Positions 20,276 to 33,513 of a stretch of 64,000 bases of DNA are shown one piece after another. The position numbers and the translations under genes were made by a program. The stretch comes from Spisula solida (taxonomy: Eukaryota; Mollusca; Bivalvia; Venerida; Mactridae), in assembly GCA_947247005.1 (NCBI GenBank), contig OX365953.1, positions 2,423,001 through 2,487,000 of the forward strand. Reading direction: 5' to 3'. The stretch's first letter is position 1; every line of letters starts with the position of its first letter. The notes under the pieces were generated by a model. It did no database searches and was not told where the DNA came from. It saw nothing but the letters and a program-made list of their open reading frames with translations.

Positions 20276-22270
20276 TGTATTTTATTTTGTAATCGGTTGA
20301 TGAGGTTATTGTTATAAAAATAATTTTATAAAATTACCACACGCATACATTTTGTAATAAACTTTTGTCAGATTTTCAAAATTCAATATTAAAATATTTT
20401 TAGCAATACGATTTAATTGCATTTGAATTAATTGAATATAAAACAAATAAATAAATAAATCAAACTATTTTTTTACATAAAATTTCTAGAAATTCTCAAA
20501 ATAATATATATAACTGATAATGGGATTTTCAATATCAAATTAAACCATATAAGGTTGGTGAAAATACTATCCAAGTGCTGTATTATACGAAATATGTATT
20601 GATTGATTTATTTTGGAAGCCCAAGGGATCAATGTGCGTACATTAACGTGTCACCAGAACCCCACTGATTGGAAAATAGCGAACAACTGAAAATATCACA
20701 TTGATTGGTTAACTGAATCAATATTCGCCTCCAATCAATCGTGCTCTGCCAGCCAGTGTCCTCCCTATGGAATTTTTCAGCTAGGTTCCAAATTTATTGA
20801 TTTCCAACACCCTCCAAACTATATCCCCCCCTTGCCGATTCAATATAGGAATATAGGAAAATAATCGCGATCAGAGGATCAAGATCAATTTTGAACAGAC
20901 CGTATTCACTGAACGTTATTGATCTTAATATGGGCACCAATGAGTTCCTTGAGTAGACACTACATTTTACGGATGAAAATCCATATAAGATCCATTGTAT
21001 TATGACAAAACGTCAATTTCACGTTCAATGGCGATCTATAAGCGATGCATTGTATAGTTAGTAAAGCACTAAAACTCTCCTATTGATCCAATCAGCAGCT
21101 GGTAGCGGCATTGTCTTTCTACCTCCCCAACATAATCTTATACCAAGATCTGGTGACAATTTCGCGACGTATTGATATTGATTTTAGCCGATAGAAAATC
21201 TCCACTTATCTATAGACCTATCTAGATCAGTACTCAATACAAACGTATAGGAAAGATAACAAAATGCAATCTATGAATGGAGCGACTTCCTTACTGTACA
21301 TTACACGCGGAGTACGACTCTCGTACCATAGTACGACTCGTGTACATAATCTACTACATCATCAAACATCGTATCTTAAGAATAAGAAATCATAGAAGAA
21401 AAAAATCGACAACATGTGTTACATATTTTTTTTAATATATATTTTTTTTTTTAATAAGAAATCACTCATCCACACAGTAGCACATGTCCTCCACTATATA
21501 TAATTTTTCATCAAATATAAATTTTTTATTTATTTATTTTTCTTTTCTTTTTTTTACATTTTTTTTTATAATTTTACAAAATAAATATGTATCTATTATT
21601 TATATATATATAATTTTACATATTTTTTAAAATTTTATTTACAAATATGTACAATGTATCTTTTATTTCTATACCTTTAGGGACAATAATTTCATAAATA
21701 ACAATGTTCAATATTTTACTGTCTGTAATATTTGAAATATTAAAGACACACTGGTATAAAGTAATATTTGTATGTATATCATTTTTATAAATAATGTTTT
21801 TATATCATCCATAATTTTTACAAATAATTGTATCTATTATTTTTTACATAAATTTAAAAGCTTAAAGTGATTATAAACTACGTAATTAATATATTTATAT
21901 AAATTATACCGCTTTTACATTAAATTTTGCGGTTTGAGTTTGTTTAATTCTTAAAACTGTCATAATTATAAAGACATTTATTTATGTATTTTTTAAGCTG
22001 CTGCGGAGTAATACATTTTTTTTAACCACTCGCAAATGAGCATGGAGTACCACGGCATAAGTTATTTAGAAACACAATGTTTTAGAAACTATCTGCAACA
22101 TCTTTATATTTCAGTAAATCACACATAGACAAGTACACCAAGCTAAGTCAAATGGTTCGACATTGTTACGAGAACATATGATAACAGTAGATCCTGCCTG
22201 ATGATCTATACAAAATTTGTATGGTAGCAGACGCATAATTTAGCACTCAAAGAACACTAACAAGTGAATA
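20276..22270. other. AT-rich intron, low-complexity, no gene
   Basis: Includes a strongly AT-rich poly-T/TATA tract (about 21420-21900). The slightly more balanced part at 20600-21350 has no exon-like structure that I can support. Confidence 0.5.
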
Positions 22271-22509
22271 TACAGGGATGTTCAAAAAGTTTGTTCTCAA
22301 AATCTAAATTCATACTAAAAGTTATCTGAGCCATGTAAGCTGTGTACAATTTCAATTTCTTACACAAAAAGCTTCATTTAATGCTCGGGAGATAAGAGCA
22401 ATGGGAGAACACTCTGGAATTTAACCTGAAAATTGTACATTCTTCTGACATCAGGAAAATATACTACTGAAACTTAAACATTGAGAACAAACTTTTTGAA
22501 CACCCTGTA
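22271..22509 (-). mobile_element. Mariner-like MITE (TACAGGGTGTTCAAAAAGTT), copy 1
   Basis: Ends tacagggatgttcaaaaagt and actttttgaacaccctgta, inverted, with TA at the edges. The interior is in the opposite orientation to copies at 29523-29736 and 35988-36229 ('tctgacatcag' motif). Confidence 0.85.
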
Positions 22510-22635
22510 CGTGTAATAGACTTCCACAGACTAACCATAAATAGTTCTTATTTCTACCAGACATAAAATTTACACTGTTTACATTCAACTTGAAACGATC
22601 AGATAATTGGCAAAAAACAGTTGTACTTACATATT

Positions 22636-23516
22636 CAAGGGAGACAACTAATAAGAGACATTAACTAATCAAGGGAGGGAAATCTCTGTCAAATATATAT
22701 TCTAGGGAGATACTTTATATCGTCAAGGGAGAGAGCTTATTTAGTCAAGGGAGAAACAAGGGAGATGATTTGCATGGCTAAAGTAGAGAACTTATATAAT
22801 TAGGGGAGATAACTTATACAGACAAAGTTGATCATTCAAATACTCAAGGGAGAGAACTCATCAAGGGAGAGAACTGATATAATCAAGGGAGAGAACTGAT
22901 ATAATCAAGGAATATAACTTATATAATCAAGGGAGAGAACTGATATAATCAAGGGAGAGAAGTTATATAATCAAGGGAGAGAACTGATATAATCAAGGGA
23001 GAGAACTTATATAATCAAGGGAGAGAAGTTATATAATCAAGGGAGAGAACTCATATAATCAAGGGAGAGAACTCATATAATCAAGGGAGAGAACTCATAT
23101 AATCAAGGGAGAGAACTCATATAATCAAGGGAGAGAACTTATATAATCAAGGGAGAGACCTTATATAAGCAAGGGAGAGAACTGATATAATCAAGGGAGA
23201 GAACTCATAAAATCAAGGGAGAGAACTTATATAAGCAAGGGAGAGAACTCATATAATCAAGGGAGAGAACTTATATAAGCAAGGGAGAGAACGAGAACTT
23301 ATATAAACAAGGGAGAGAAGTTATATAATCAAGGGAGAGAAGTTATATAATCAAGGGAGAGAACTGATATAATCAAGGGAGAGAACTGATATAATCAAGG
23401 GAGAGAAGTGATATAATCAAGGGAGAGCACTGATATAATCAAGGGAGAGAAGTTATATAAACAAGGGAGAGAACTTACATAATCGAGGGAGAACTCATAA
23501 TCAGGGGAGGTAACTT
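22636..23516. repeat. 23-bp tandem array (atcaagggagagaacttata) abutting a splice donor
   Basis: Roughly 28 regular 23-bp units from about 22850, preceded by looser 'tcaagggaga' copies. The array runs up to the donor of exon 23585-23519. On the minus strand, units read ataagttctctcccttgatt and the donor region reads gtaagttacctcccctgatt, so the donor is in register with the array. Confidence 0.93.
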
Positions 23517-23518
23517 AC

Positions 23519-23585
23519 TTTGCTGATGTAGCCTCATCATATTTAGATTTAACTTCAAACAGCTCAGATTGGGCATTCTCCAATG
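23519..23585 (-). CDS. CUX1: CUX exon: short coiled-coil exon (LENAQSELFEVKSKYDEATSA)
   Basis: A 67-bp exon, too short for long-ORF detection, found by matching the family phrase '[20 protein letters not shown]'. Acceptor tttattttcag, donor AA|gtaagt. CA completes Ala, 21 codons follow (LENAQSELFEVKSKYDEATSA), and AA joins A of the next exon to make Lys, residues 156-178. The donor sits at the edge of a 23-bp tandem array whose units resemble the donor region itself (see findings). The downstream intron, 23518-12309, is the longest complete one at 11.2 kb. Confidence 0.94.
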
Positions 23586-25842
23586 CTGAAAATAAACAAA
23601 AAGTTAGGATAAAAACAAGACAATGTGAGCTAAAAATATAAAATAACCCTTTACACCATGAAGTCCTTGTCTACCTACCTAGAGTATACAGACTGTGTGT
23701 GCACCATCTCCATTAAAGTTATTAAAACATATTTGGAAAACTATTGGCGATTGTCAAATGATTGCAAAATTTGCACAAAAATAAGATGGATACATCAAAA
23801 TGTATTTTATTTCCCTTTTTTTGTTCAAATGTATATTACAGTCATGGAGTAAAGTGCTAAAGAATAGAATATGAAATATGTACAAATATATACTGCATCT
23901 TATACATTGATATGTGGTGATAGGTGGAAATGGTCAAATAAAGGCAATGTGATAAAAATCAATTAAACAAGTAAATAAATATTGGAAAATGATTTGTACC
24001 AACGAAAGATCATTAAAAGAATCAATTAATTGCAATAGGTTGAAAATTCTGATGATATTAACTTTTTTTTTTCAATATTATTAAACAAAGTCACAATAAA
24101 AAGTAAAGTTGTAAGAAAAACAACAAAATATCAACAGATTAAGACCAGATACATTATTAAAGTCATTTCGGAATATGATTATTGTCTCATCACGAAAAAT
24201 AGATGTGTCCTGCGTGTGATGTTAAGGTTATAAATAAATCAACGGAAAAGACCGTAGCATGATAAATTAGACCTGTCCAACCGAAAAATAGAAGCAATCT
24301 TATATAGTATCTGACAAGCAGGGTTACGAGTCCTAATCTTAAAATATAACCAATAAACGAATCCCTGTACTTAAGTTTCTCCATTTTACATAAAAATCGC
24401 ATGAATATGTAACAAAATGACAGATTATACGAATAACAGCCGAGAACGCTGACAAATTTCAATGTCGAAAATATTAAAATTTTCCCGAAAACGTACAAAA
24501 TTAATGAAAATGTCATAGAACTCAAATCCTACAGTACACCTAAGTACTCTCAATGTCGTAAATAAAATGAAACTTTGAGTTGTCGACGAGATAAAAATTA
24601 ACAGCGTTTGACATTAATTACGTAAGGCTTAATTCAACGATTGTTCTCGAAGAAAAATACTTCGTTGACAGTGTTATTAATAATTGTTGCATGATAGTTA
24701 TCCATAAGCATTAAAGTTTCAAATGATCGCTTCACATGTCAAGAATACCGACAAGGAAAAAGGATTGCCATGTTATAAAGTATATTATGCAAAATGGATG
24801 CTATATACAATAATCGTAATGTTTCATTCTCGATTATCATGAGTTTGACCAACCATAGAACGTCAGACTGCGGAACATCACAACATCACTCAAACATCAC
24901 TGCGACCTCCTAATATAAACAGGCAACATCATATAAACATTATGTATCAAAGGACAACTTTAACGTACACCTAGGCCATCATATGCGTAATTGTACGAAA
25001 AAAAAGCGTGTCAAGCGCTTAAAGAATGAAAACAGATCTAAGTGTTTATTTATAAATCTGCATTTAGACTAGTATGCCTTACACTCCTAAACGTCTTCTC
25101 GTAAAAACAACCCCCTCAGCTTTGACAGATTCAAGTTTTAAACATATAGCAACATAGAAAAATCACATGGGCAGAGATTGATCAAAATCGGAACACAAAT
25201 ATATTTTTAAAACCCCGCAATCGTATAAAATATCGTAAACGAAAAAAAATTAACAATCAGTCCCATTTTTTTTTAGATCACATTTCATGTTTTTTATTGA
25301 TCTAATTCATCATTTAGATCAAAAACAAGCAAAAAGCAACAATCTAAGGTTTAAATGACCAATAATGAGAGCAGATTTTATATTCATCTTCACGGATAAC
25401 ATTCTTTTCAGATGCTTCCGAGACATTTACGACATTATTTCATCAAACTTAAAATATATTTTTGACATTTGATAAATGGTACGAAAAAATTGAACAACGT
25501 AAGTACAAAATGATCTGACTTCAAGTAATAGCTGATAGACATCAATCTATCATACAATTCATTACGATCAATTCAACGATACTTGATCAGAGCCAATGAT
25601 CACACGGTTAATTACCATACAAAATGTTCGTACAATCTGTGCCGTCTTTCTCGATACAATGATTCGATTCATATGTGTGAAGTATAAAAACAAAACAATA
25701 CTTAAGGTCAATATCAATAATAATTATTTCAACTTGATCAAAAAGTAAAAAAAAAATTAGTTTTTTTGTCAATAATAAATAATAATAATCAGCTCTCAGG
25801 CTTCTTGTTACATAAGATTGTATTTAGCAGTTTTTCACCATA
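23586..25842. other. Intron, no gene recognised
   Basis: Unique-looking AT-rich sequence upstream of the 67-bp exon. A 111-codon minus-strand open frame (24190-24525) is hydrophobic and AT-driven, without a recognisable domain, and is not called. Confidence 0.5.
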
Positions 25843-25916
25843 TCTTCTGCCTTCCAGCTTCTAGGGACGTTCATATCTTCAATATGAATGTCCCTAGAAG
25901 ATGGAACGCAGAAGAA
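25843..25916. other. Long-stem short-loop hairpin
   Basis: Arms tcttctgccttccagcttct... and its inverse pair over about 34 bp with three mismatches and a loop of about 5 nt. The perfect core is cttctagggac...gtccctagaag. The shape resembles a microRNA precursor or a very short palindromic transposon. No second copy was seen in the window. Confidence 0.6.
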
Positions 25917-26990
25917 GAATATGCAGATAGCCCTTTTTGGTTGTCAGGAAACAAATTTATCGATAGATTTTATTACACAAGCTTTACAGATATACGTAAC
26001 AAGTCAAAACACCAGAGTGGAGTACCTGATACCAACGTTATCATGGAAACAACATAATTATGCAGATTCATAATATTTCAAATAATGATTTTAATATGCT
26101 AGATAAATACAGAAATGTGAATTAATTTATGAAGAAATCAAATTTAAAGAATTAAAAAATCGATCTTATGCTGATTATGCTGACAAAGACATAAAAAATG
26201 TTTACTTCCTCAAATTTTTCAAAAATTAAAAAATAATCACAAAATTTCTAAAAAAATTCCTGGTGACAATTATCAGTGTATGCATATTATCTATCATCCA
26301 TTTTACTGTTGACTGAATTATTGTGTCAAAATAAGTAAATCTGTAAAACATTTATACCAGGAAATGGGAGAAAACCATCTTATAAAGTTAAAGAAGATTA
26401 TGATAATGAGACGTGAAATATAGAAATAGTTAATTAATAATATTGCATTCTGCTTCTGCATACGTGAGTTAAAGTCATTTTCCCATTATGAACAATAAGG
26501 ATAAATTATTACAATTTCGCGAACAATAAACCTTGCAAATTGTTTGACCCTGCAAAGAAATGTGCTCTGACAGTATACAATCACCAGGGCAGGTGGGAAG
26601 CTAAATTCATATACAACCTGACTACCACAGGTTTGGTAATAATTGTAATAATTTTGAAAGTATTTAAATCGTGAAAAACACCATCACAAGCGGCATTTAA
26701 TCAAATGATCGCACAGTAAACATTGAATTCAACAAAGCGTCTGTTACTTTAACTGCCATCATAAAAAATGATAAAAAAAATGATAAAAACCATCAATGCA
26801 TAAATTCCATGCAATAAAAGATCAATCATTCATATAATAATATTGTTTCAACTTATATCATCAATAATAGATAGTCATAAATCTGCATCCGACAAAAACA
26901 CCAACAAATGGTTCATCTACATAACCTACTATGGCTCATTACACAGTAAATCGATCATTTATAATCTGAAAATATCGCAAACATAAAGAG

Positions 26991-27186
26991 GCTGTATAAT
27001 AGGGCCAAGGATAAAAATGGTAGAAAATCTTGGTCGAGAGCTGTATAATAGGGCCAAATATAAGAATGGTAGAAAATCTTGGTCGAGAGCTGTATAATAG
27101 GGCCAAATATAAGAATGGTAGAAAATCTTGGTCGAGAGCTGTATGATAAGGCCAAGGATAAGAATGGTAGAAAATCTTGGTCGAGT
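26991..27186. repeat. 49-bp tandem repeat, four copies
   Basis: Units start at 26991, 27040, 27089 and 27138, each with 'gctgtataatagggccaa' and 'ggtagaaaatcttggtcgag'. Minus-strand open frames here are repeat translations. Confidence 0.95.
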
Positions 27187-28356
27187 CAATCTTTGGTTGT
27201 TAGTCTGAATAAATACCACAAAATATTTCAAATTAACTGTTAATGCAAAGTTGTAGATGTAGGTTAATTAAGTCAAAAAGTAAAATTCATTAGTATGGTT
27301 AACATTATAAAGCCGTATATTTAATTAAGAATGCAGGATTACAATATAAAATATTCAACATTTTCAGTCAAAAAGTTTACTTTATCATAAAAAAGAACAA
27401 TTCAGAAAATAACTTCCAACAACATTTGTTGAAAGAGCAGTTCAGAACAACAACAACAAAAAATGGGTTGAAACACCACAAACGCAACAATAAATAACAA
27501 AACCCTTAATTTGAATACAATAAACTTTTAATCATAACGCATCAATTATGTGTCAATTGACTGAAAATTTTTTGTTTCAAATTTTGTGTGACGACTGCAT
27601 GCGGCCTATTTCGTCAATGATCTATCATAATCTTCAGACGAATTGTTTCGAAAGTTCATAACTATAATTATTGATCTAAGGTAACGAGCTGAATGCTAAT
27701 TTCAAATTTTGAATACTAATTATATATTCTAACTTGTGGATTTTATCGATAAATCTTGTCATTTTCATCAATTATAATTTTCTACCGATCGGTTTTAATA
27801 ATTATGTTTACATGATGCATATCCAGGCACGGACAGACACATTAAACCAGTTGTTAACCAGTTCAGGTATACCTTATAATTGTTTGATGCTGAAATGATG
27901 AGCAATTAGTTTTGTTTTTATTAAGGTTTAATGCATCTAATTATTCCACAATTTTTTAACTGGGTTGCTAATAATATACCAATTTTGAATGTTCTTCGAT
28001 TCTTCGTAGATAAAATTGTCCATTGACAGCCAAAATAAACTTTCAGCATATGGAGTAAGAATAGCCCCTTTTGGCTGTCCATAGACACAATTCTAAAGAT
28101 AGCGCAAAGTTACTTTCTCATGCGAATCATTGGCCTTCATTGCATAGCAATAGTTCAGTTACCGAAGAAAACAGAAATATCGGACGAGTCGTAGATTTTC
28201 TTCTTTCAGAATTTCGTTAAAATCTTACAAATAAATGCTATTAATACATAAAGTCATGATACTAATTAAGAATTGGTTGAAATCATTTCATATATTTATG
28301 TTGATTATGTTATACTAGCATAATGAACGAAGTCCATGTATAGAAAGTCTCATGAT

Positions 28357-28509
28357 CTGGAGTGGTATTCAATATTGATCTTACTTGACTTAAGGATAAG
28401 GACAACCAATCAGATCATACCATATTAAACTCTTGGTCAGTAACAGGTGATATGATTGGCTATCCTTATTCTCCAATTAAATAAGATCAATATTAAATAC
28501 CACCCCTGG
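28357..28509. mobile_element. Palindromic MITE, GGTATTCAATATTGATCTTA family, copy 1
   Basis: Starts ctggagtggtattcaatatt and ends aatattaaataccacccctg. The arms are almost fully complementary, including 'ggataaggacaaccaatcag' with 'tgattggctatcctta'. About 153 bp; second copy at 50655-50808. Confidence 0.85.
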
Positions 28510-28784
28510 CTTTCACTTTTTATTGTCTACACCAGCAAATTGTGGACATACGATTGATTACATCAAAGCCACCTCACCATGGTATATTTAAAAACTCTTA
28601 AGTTTAAATCACTCTTTTTCTCAATATTTCAATTAATCAATCAATAGGTCCAAATACTGAGAAACACAGTGATTTGTCAACATACAGAATTGAGATCCCC
28701 CATTAGGGATATTTTATAACAAGATCATAAGTTTAAAACTAGAGGCATATACTAAATACACTACATGGATTTGACAAAGAAAAT

Positions 28785-29071
28785 ACCTCATCAAGGAGTA
28801 CTATAATACTCAGTTATATGAAGAAACTGTAAATAGCAATTATTTTTTTCTATAATTCATAATATTAAATACAAAACACAAATTAGAGACAACGAATACC
28901 TATTCAAGGCGTACCATATAATTCTCAAATATATGGAGAAACTGTAAATAGCAATTATTTTTTTCTATAATTCATAACATTAAATACAAAACACAGATTT
29001 GAGACAACGAATACCTATTCAAGGCATACCATATAATACTCATATATATAAAGAAACTGTAAATAGCAATT
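28785..29071. repeat. 115-bp tandem repeat, about 2.5 copies
   Basis: 'aaactgtaaatagcaatta' recurs at 28824, 28939 and 29054, with 'taatattaaatacaaaacac' and 'gacaacgaatacctattcaa' between. Confidence 0.85.
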
Positions 29072-29522
29072 AACATTACACTCGGACAGATCTCATCAGT
29101 CAACGAATGCCAAAGACTGATGACTGGTCAAAGCATCATCTAATATACCGCACCTAAGATCGAGAATGACTGCAAGGGAAGGAGAGACACTCGATACCTT
29201 GACAAAATGTACTCACAAGACAAATGAGCTTATTTGGATAAAGACGTCCACATTAGATTCAATTTGACAGTTATAGGCAATTGTATGATAGAGAAAGTGT
29301 GACCATTGATGTTTAAAAAAAACGCCCCGAGGCAGTGAAATAAATTAATACTTGCACTCCTGTTATTGTGGGAAAAACTGGCTGAATTAATTAATTATAT
29401 TCAGTTATAATAATTATTGTTACACACACTAACCCATAATCTAATACAAGGTAGTATGTACAGTAAGAATCTAATTCTGAAACCACAGTCTGAGATTTAA
29501 TACTAAAAGTCTAACTGTACAC

Positions 29523-29736
29523 TACGGGTGTTAAAAAAGTCCGCTCTCAATGTTTAAGTTTAAATACTTATTTTTCTGACATCAGAAGAATGTAAAATTT
29601 TCAGGTAGAATTCCAGTGGGTTCTACCACTGTTCAAATCTTTCTGACAATCAATGACCCCTATTGGAGAAAGAAATTAATATTGTACACTATACAATAAT
29701 TTAAATTTTGAGAACAAACTTTTTAAACACCCTGTA
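29523..29736 (+). mobile_element. Mariner-like MITE, copy 2
   Basis: Ends tacgggtgttaaaaaagt and actttttaaacaccctgta. Interior 'tctgacatcagaagaatg' and 'gaattccagtgggttctacc' as in 35988-36229. Confidence 0.85.
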
Positions 29737-29865
29737 TATGTAAAAAGCAGGGAGTGGAGCGAAACTTGTTTTACAATTGCTGTGAATTAACCACAAAATA
29801 TTTTAATTGATTATCAAATCAATCATAACTTTCAGCATTGATACATGTATATAACAAACAATAGG

Positions 29866-30332
29866 TTCAATGCTACGAAAATCTAGTTATAAACATAAGT
29901 TTGCTACAGAAATCTAGTTTTAATTATAAGTTTGCTGCAAAAATCTCGTTTTAATCATAAGTTTGCTACAAAAATCTAGTTAAAATCATAGTTTGCTACA
30001 AAACTCTAGTTGTAATTATAAGTTTGCTGCAAAAATCGTGTTTTAATTATAAGTTTGCTACAAAAATCTAGTTGTAATTATAAGTTTGCTGCAAAAATCG
30101 TGTTTTAATTATAAGTTTGCTACAAAAATCATGTTTTATATAAGTTTGCTACAAAAATCTAGTTTTAATTATAAGTTTGCTACAAAAATCGTGTTTTAAT
30201 TATAAGTTTGCTGCAAAATTCTAGTTTTAATTATAAGTTTGCTGCAAAATTCTAGTTTTAATTATAAGTTTGCTGCAAAATTCTAGTTTTAATTATAAGT
30301 TTGCTGCAAAATTCTAGTTTTAATTATAAGTT
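29866..30332. repeat. 30-bp tandem array (ttttaattataagtttgct)
   Basis: About 15 units around 'ctagttttaattataagttt' and 'gct(a/g)caaaaat'. The last four units (30210-30330) are nearly identical, suggesting the newest expansion is at that end. Confidence 0.93.
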
Positions 30333-33300
30333 TTACTGATTGTAGTTTGGTAACAGAGTACAACAATACACTAAAATCTGAACAACATAAATGTATTAAA
30401 ACATGGGTTGCCTAGCATAGTTTTATTTGATTTATGAATGCCTACCACACTCTGTCCATTGTCAACCTCATTTACCGGTCAGTTTCTCTCGATTGATAGA
30501 CAATGCCTGTCAATGGTCATCTGTCCCGAGTTCAGACCACAGTGGAGTGGAGCCCTCCAGCCATCTATGTCAAATGGTCAGTGCTCAGATGCTGGACAAA
30601 TTGAAGGGTCACACTCCAAACTGATTTGTAAATCATAATAAAAATCGGAAAACATGTCACATGTGACAAAATAGACATAGGAATCAATTAGTATAGAAAC
30701 AATGATTTCATTACCAAAAACAAATTGAATGTTTATGAAGCTGACATCTAAGCACAAATACACATTATAAATCAATAGGGAGGTATGGTCCAGACATAAT
30801 TAGGTGCCAAATTGGTTCAGCCCCTTAAGAAGTGAGTCTGTTGTCAATGTGATCAAGATTGATCCTTTTAGCAAGGTTTGGTTTCAAATAAGACAGACAA
30901 CAATTAAAAATGATTTCTTAAAACAAGTTTTTTTTAATACACGTAAACATATTGATCAATTTATTTTTTTTGCTAGTAAAATAACAAAAAAAAAACATTT
31001 AAAAATACAAATATGTTGAATAATTATTTTCTTTACTTTAACAGTATACTATATTTTTTGCAAATTATTGATATAATACAAAGAATTTGAATATTGTATT
31101 CTGTAGAACCAGTCTATTCAGTGAATAATGAACATTCTGCGTACCAGTCTGCATTTTACAACAAATAATTAACCCAAAGCTTTAGAACAACACTAAACAG
31201 TCAACAAAAGTATAATTATCTAAATACAATGCGTCCTGCTGTGTGATAATTCAGCATGTCACACAGCTTTGGTAAATAAACTAACGCGGTAATTGAGGCC
31301 ATGTATCAAACCTGCATATTGCTTCCTTAATTCTATATATATATTATATAGCATCATTATTCATACTACATAACGGAACAGAACAAAATGGCCGACCAAA
31401 CACAACTTGCAGATTCTTATAGTTTTATAAGAAGCATGTTTTCCTCAAAATTGGAGGTCATTGGCCAAACCAAATGACCTCACACTTACGACTGTCTCTG
31501 GCAAAGGAAAACAAACAAACAAACAACATAAGAAATGCTCAAGTCAATGTTTAAGTCAAATATGAGGAAAAATACCAAACAATAATAATACATCAGTTAA
31601 CACAATAAAACAAAAAGTCCCACAAGGGGCCAGTCAGGTCGGGTCGTATGCAACATCAAGGATTGAAAACGTAACCAGTTATTCAACATCAAGGATTGAA
31701 AATGTAACCAGTTATTTTCCATGATATCTGTAAGTGCTATTTTCTGAAATTATATATATATAACCAATGGTCTGTTATCTGATTAAGATCATCAACTTAA
31801 TAAGGGCTTAGTTTACTTGTAGGAAAATTGTGTACTTTCTGTTCAGAATGCTAGAAACTGCTTTCGAAATGCTGTCTAATATCTATCGAATATCTCAATT
31901 TAATATTCTAACCTTTTTCAGAATTCGGACATATAAATAAGTGATATTTAAACTTAGTACAAAAACCAATCTTACATGTAAACAAGGTTGTTTTTGTTTT
32001 CCCCGAAGTATCTCAGTCTGCTTCAAGGTAATAATTTCTTATGACTTTTTTGGAGCAAAAACAACAACAATAATTTGTCCATCTCTAATAGTGAAATAAT
32101 CATCTCTTATTATAATACAAAGATTTTTATAACAAACATTTTTGAAATGTCATCACCTCAGAGTATGTCCAGTATTTTGACGACAAAAACAACCAAAAAC
32201 AACCCAAAACACACAAATAGAGAGCACTTGGTGTGACTTTTTTCTCCTTTTCGGTGTTTTTTTAACTTTAGCTCAAAACTTGCTCATTTATTAAACTTTG
32301 AGTTAAGAGGATAAAAACTGGTAGATAGTTTGTATCTAGGACTTGTCAAAATTCAATTAAAGGTAGGTAATCAATGATAAAAACAACAACAACTTCTGAC
32401 AGAAATTTTGTTGTTGTTTTTTTGTCAATAAAGAAAGAAAATGATTTATGATGTTCTCATTCAATTTATTGCAGTTATTATTAACTTTATAGAAAAGTTA
32501 TTCTGAACGATCAAAAAGTGACTTGCAAGTCGGCATTATATCAGGACAAGGGGATGGGGAGGAGGGGACTTTCACCATTATCTTCCATACACAAGTTGTA
32601 TAACACAAATTGCAACAATCTTAATCGAAAAGCTCAATTAAAATATTTTGTTAGAAAAAATTACTATGCCAAAAACTAGACAGATTTATGACAATGCGAT
32701 GAACATGAGTACATGTAACTACATATAGCAATATTCCAAAATGTACTCGCAAAATAATTATTTGAGCATGTCGTATTTAGTGAATCAAGACAGAATAAAA
32801 CACAATCAATACATTTCCTAGAACAATGTCACAGTCCCTAGAATTAAAACATCTTCTTGTTTTTTTATAAAAATACTTTTACAACCATTTTGTTTTAAGA
32901 ATATCGAGAATAAACTAACGCCACCTGATGACGCGATTGAAGGCAAATACTCTTCTAGGTCTAGCACACATGTAGGTAACTATACTAGAATCTTCATACA
33001 ATTCAATCAAAAATTCATCAAAAAATAATTTTTACGTTATATATTTGTTGAGTGTCATTAAACATAAATGGCAGAACTAACACATTCCAGAAACATTTTT
33101 AACTTAAACATAAACAAAACAAACAAGAATAAACTAAGTTATATAGAAATCAAATGCAAGTTCAAAAATTTCTAATTGAACACAAAAATTTGAAGAAAAA
33201 CATCAGACATTGGATATATCAGTTAATTTCACGGAAAAACCTCAAACCTACGAAACAACCTTTACCAAAACCACATAATTTGAATCAATAAATAATCAAA

Positions 33301-33380
33301 TCGTAACAGGTAGATATACAGTTAAAAGTACATACAAAATTGGTCAACAAGTCGTAATGGATAGATATAAAAGTGCGTAC
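30333..33380. other. Intron, no gene recognised
   Basis: A less AT-rich island lies at 30480-30640 with overlapping short frames. A 34-bp duplication occurs at 31651-31716 ('caacatcaaggattgaaaa'). Otherwise AT-rich sequence. Confidence 0.5.
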
Positions 33381-33513
33381 CATTTGTTAATGAGGTAACC
33401 TTCTGTTCAGCTTCCCCCAATTTCCTAGCAACTGAAAGTTGAGTTTCCTGCAACTGACGTTCCTTCTCGGCAAAAAGTTTCTGAAGTTCCCGTTCCTTTT
33501 CTTTTGTGCGAGC
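33381..33513 (-). CDS. CUX1: CUX exon: coiled coil (ARTKEKERELQ...KLGEAEQKVTSL)
   Basis: Phase-0 acceptor (gaaaattttag) and phase-1 donor (AATG|gtacgc). It encodes residues 112-155 of a charged coiled coil: ARTKEKERELQKLFAEK, then ETQLSVARKLGEAEQ and KVTSLTN. The phrase 'KLGEAEHKVQSLQ' sits at the same place in vertebrate CUX1. The terminal G joins CA of the next exon to give Ala, recreating the family phrase TALE... as TNALENAQ. The downstream intron is 9.8 kb. Confidence 0.95.

Noticed and set aside
22850..23516. Possible CRISPR-like array of regular repeats
   Set aside because: Units are contiguous 23-mers without unique spacers, in a eukaryotic intron; a minisatellite.
24190..24525. 111-codon hydrophobic minus-strand frame
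   Set aside because: Longest non-repeat intronic frame, but AT-driven hydrophobicity, no recognisable motif, and no splice or promoter support.
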